A stretch of DNA of 6,075 nt from an uncultured Collinsella sp. Its GTDB lineage: Bacteria > Actinomycetota > Coriobacteriia > Coriobacteriales > Coriobacteriaceae. This document shows positions 5,702-6,075 of this stretch, one piece after another; the stretch's first letter is position 1, and every line of letters begins with the position of its first letter. Position numbers and translations under genes: made by a program. The stretch is taken from contig CAUASQ010000096.1 in assembly GCA_958431945.1 (NCBI GenBank), positions 1-6,075 of the forward strand, read 5' to 3'. Below the pieces are notes generated by a model that did not search any database, was not told where the DNA came from, and saw only the letters and a program-made list of their open reading frames with translations.

Positions 5702-6075
5702 ATGAAGACGATCAAGCTTGCTCCCGGTGAGCGCCTCGTTACCAACCAGCTCAACCGCAAGGGCGTGTTGCCACAAAACATCGTCGACGCCGCCCGCGAT
5801 ATCGTGGCCAACGTACGCGCCAACGGCGATGCCGCGGTGCGCGATTACTGCCAGCGTTTTGACGGCGTTGAGCTGCAGAGCTTCCGTCTGCCGCAAGAGC
5901 AGATCGATGCCGCGCTCGAAGGCCTCGATCCCGCTTTTGTCGCGGCGCTCGAGAAGGCCGCGCGTCAGATTCGCGAGTTCCACCAGCGCGAGGTCGAGCA
6001 GAGCTGGTTTACCACGCGCCCGGACGGCACGATGCTCGGCGTTAAGGTGACCCCGCTCGCGGCGGCCGGCATCTA
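5702..6075 (+). CDS. hisD: Histidinol dehydrogenase, N-terminal part (runs off the edge)
   Basis: The first 124 codons of HisD are present and the gene continues past the right edge. HisD is the zinc- and NAD-dependent cytoplasmic enzyme that oxidises L-histidinol to L-histidine in two steps. The visible part has the usual N-terminal layout: VDAARDIVANVRANGDAAVRDY with RFDGVEL (a typical GD.A...Y...FDG pattern), then AARQIREFHQRE and the segment LGVKVTPLAAAGIY, which in the family leads into the PGG motif just beyond the window. ATG 5702 has AGGGGA at 5689-5694, 7 bases upstream. It lies 104 bases after hisZG in the usual his gene order, so the two are probably one operon. The catalytic His/Glu and zinc ligands are not in view. 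Confidence 0.93.
   Translation, partial: MKTIKLAPGERLVTNQLNRKGVLPQNIVDAARDIVANVRANGDAAVRDYCQRFDGVELQSFRLPQEQIDAALEGLDPAFVAALEKAARQIREFHQREVEQSWFTTRPDGTMLGVKVTPLAAAGI

Noticed and set aside
1..6075. CRISPR array, tRNA/rRNA, insertion sequence or phage features
   Set aside because: I saw no regularly spaced repeats, tRNA-like cloverleaf, transposase or integrase motifs, or terminal inverted repeats in the window.

Overview
The window reads like the chromosome of a high-GC anaerobic gut actinobacterium of the Coriobacteriia, most like Collinsella. This is inferred from codon use, gene style and the pairing of a mannose-family PTS with sugar isomerases; no taxonomic marker gene is present. All supported genes lie on the + strand. 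The many long minus-strand frames are GC-rich shadows.

Positions 3-3712 are a sugar-uptake locus. It holds the last 54 codons of a SIS-domain protein whose C-terminus resembles FrlB-type fructosamine-6-phosphate deglycases, a complete four-gene mannose-family PTS (EIIA, EIIB, EIIC, EIID, tightly packed and probably translationally coupled), and a TIM-barrel epimerase with FrlC-like motifs and a full set of four metal ligands. Two terminator-like hairpins separate three transcriptional blocks: one between the SIS gene and EIIA, one between EIID and the epimerase. A coherent reading is that the PTS imports and phosphorylates an Amadori-type compound (fructoselysine, glucoselysine or a relative), the SIS protein splits the 6-phosphate into a hexose phosphate and an amine or amino acid, and the epimerase feeds in a C-3 epimer. 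The substrate is an inference; the protein families are clear.

Positions 3713-3881 form an intergenic region with a candidate promoter, a perfect 11-bp stem-loop close to the predicted transcript 5' end, and a consensus Shine-Dalgarno sequence.

Positions 3882-6075 begin a histidine biosynthesis operon. A single 571-codon gene carries a HisZ (regulatory, HisRS-like) domain fused through an Ala/Asp/Gly-rich linker to a short-form HisG (ATP phosphoribosyltransferase). It is followed by the 5' part of hisD, which runs off the right edge. The fusion and the Amadori-type PTS locus are the most interesting items here.
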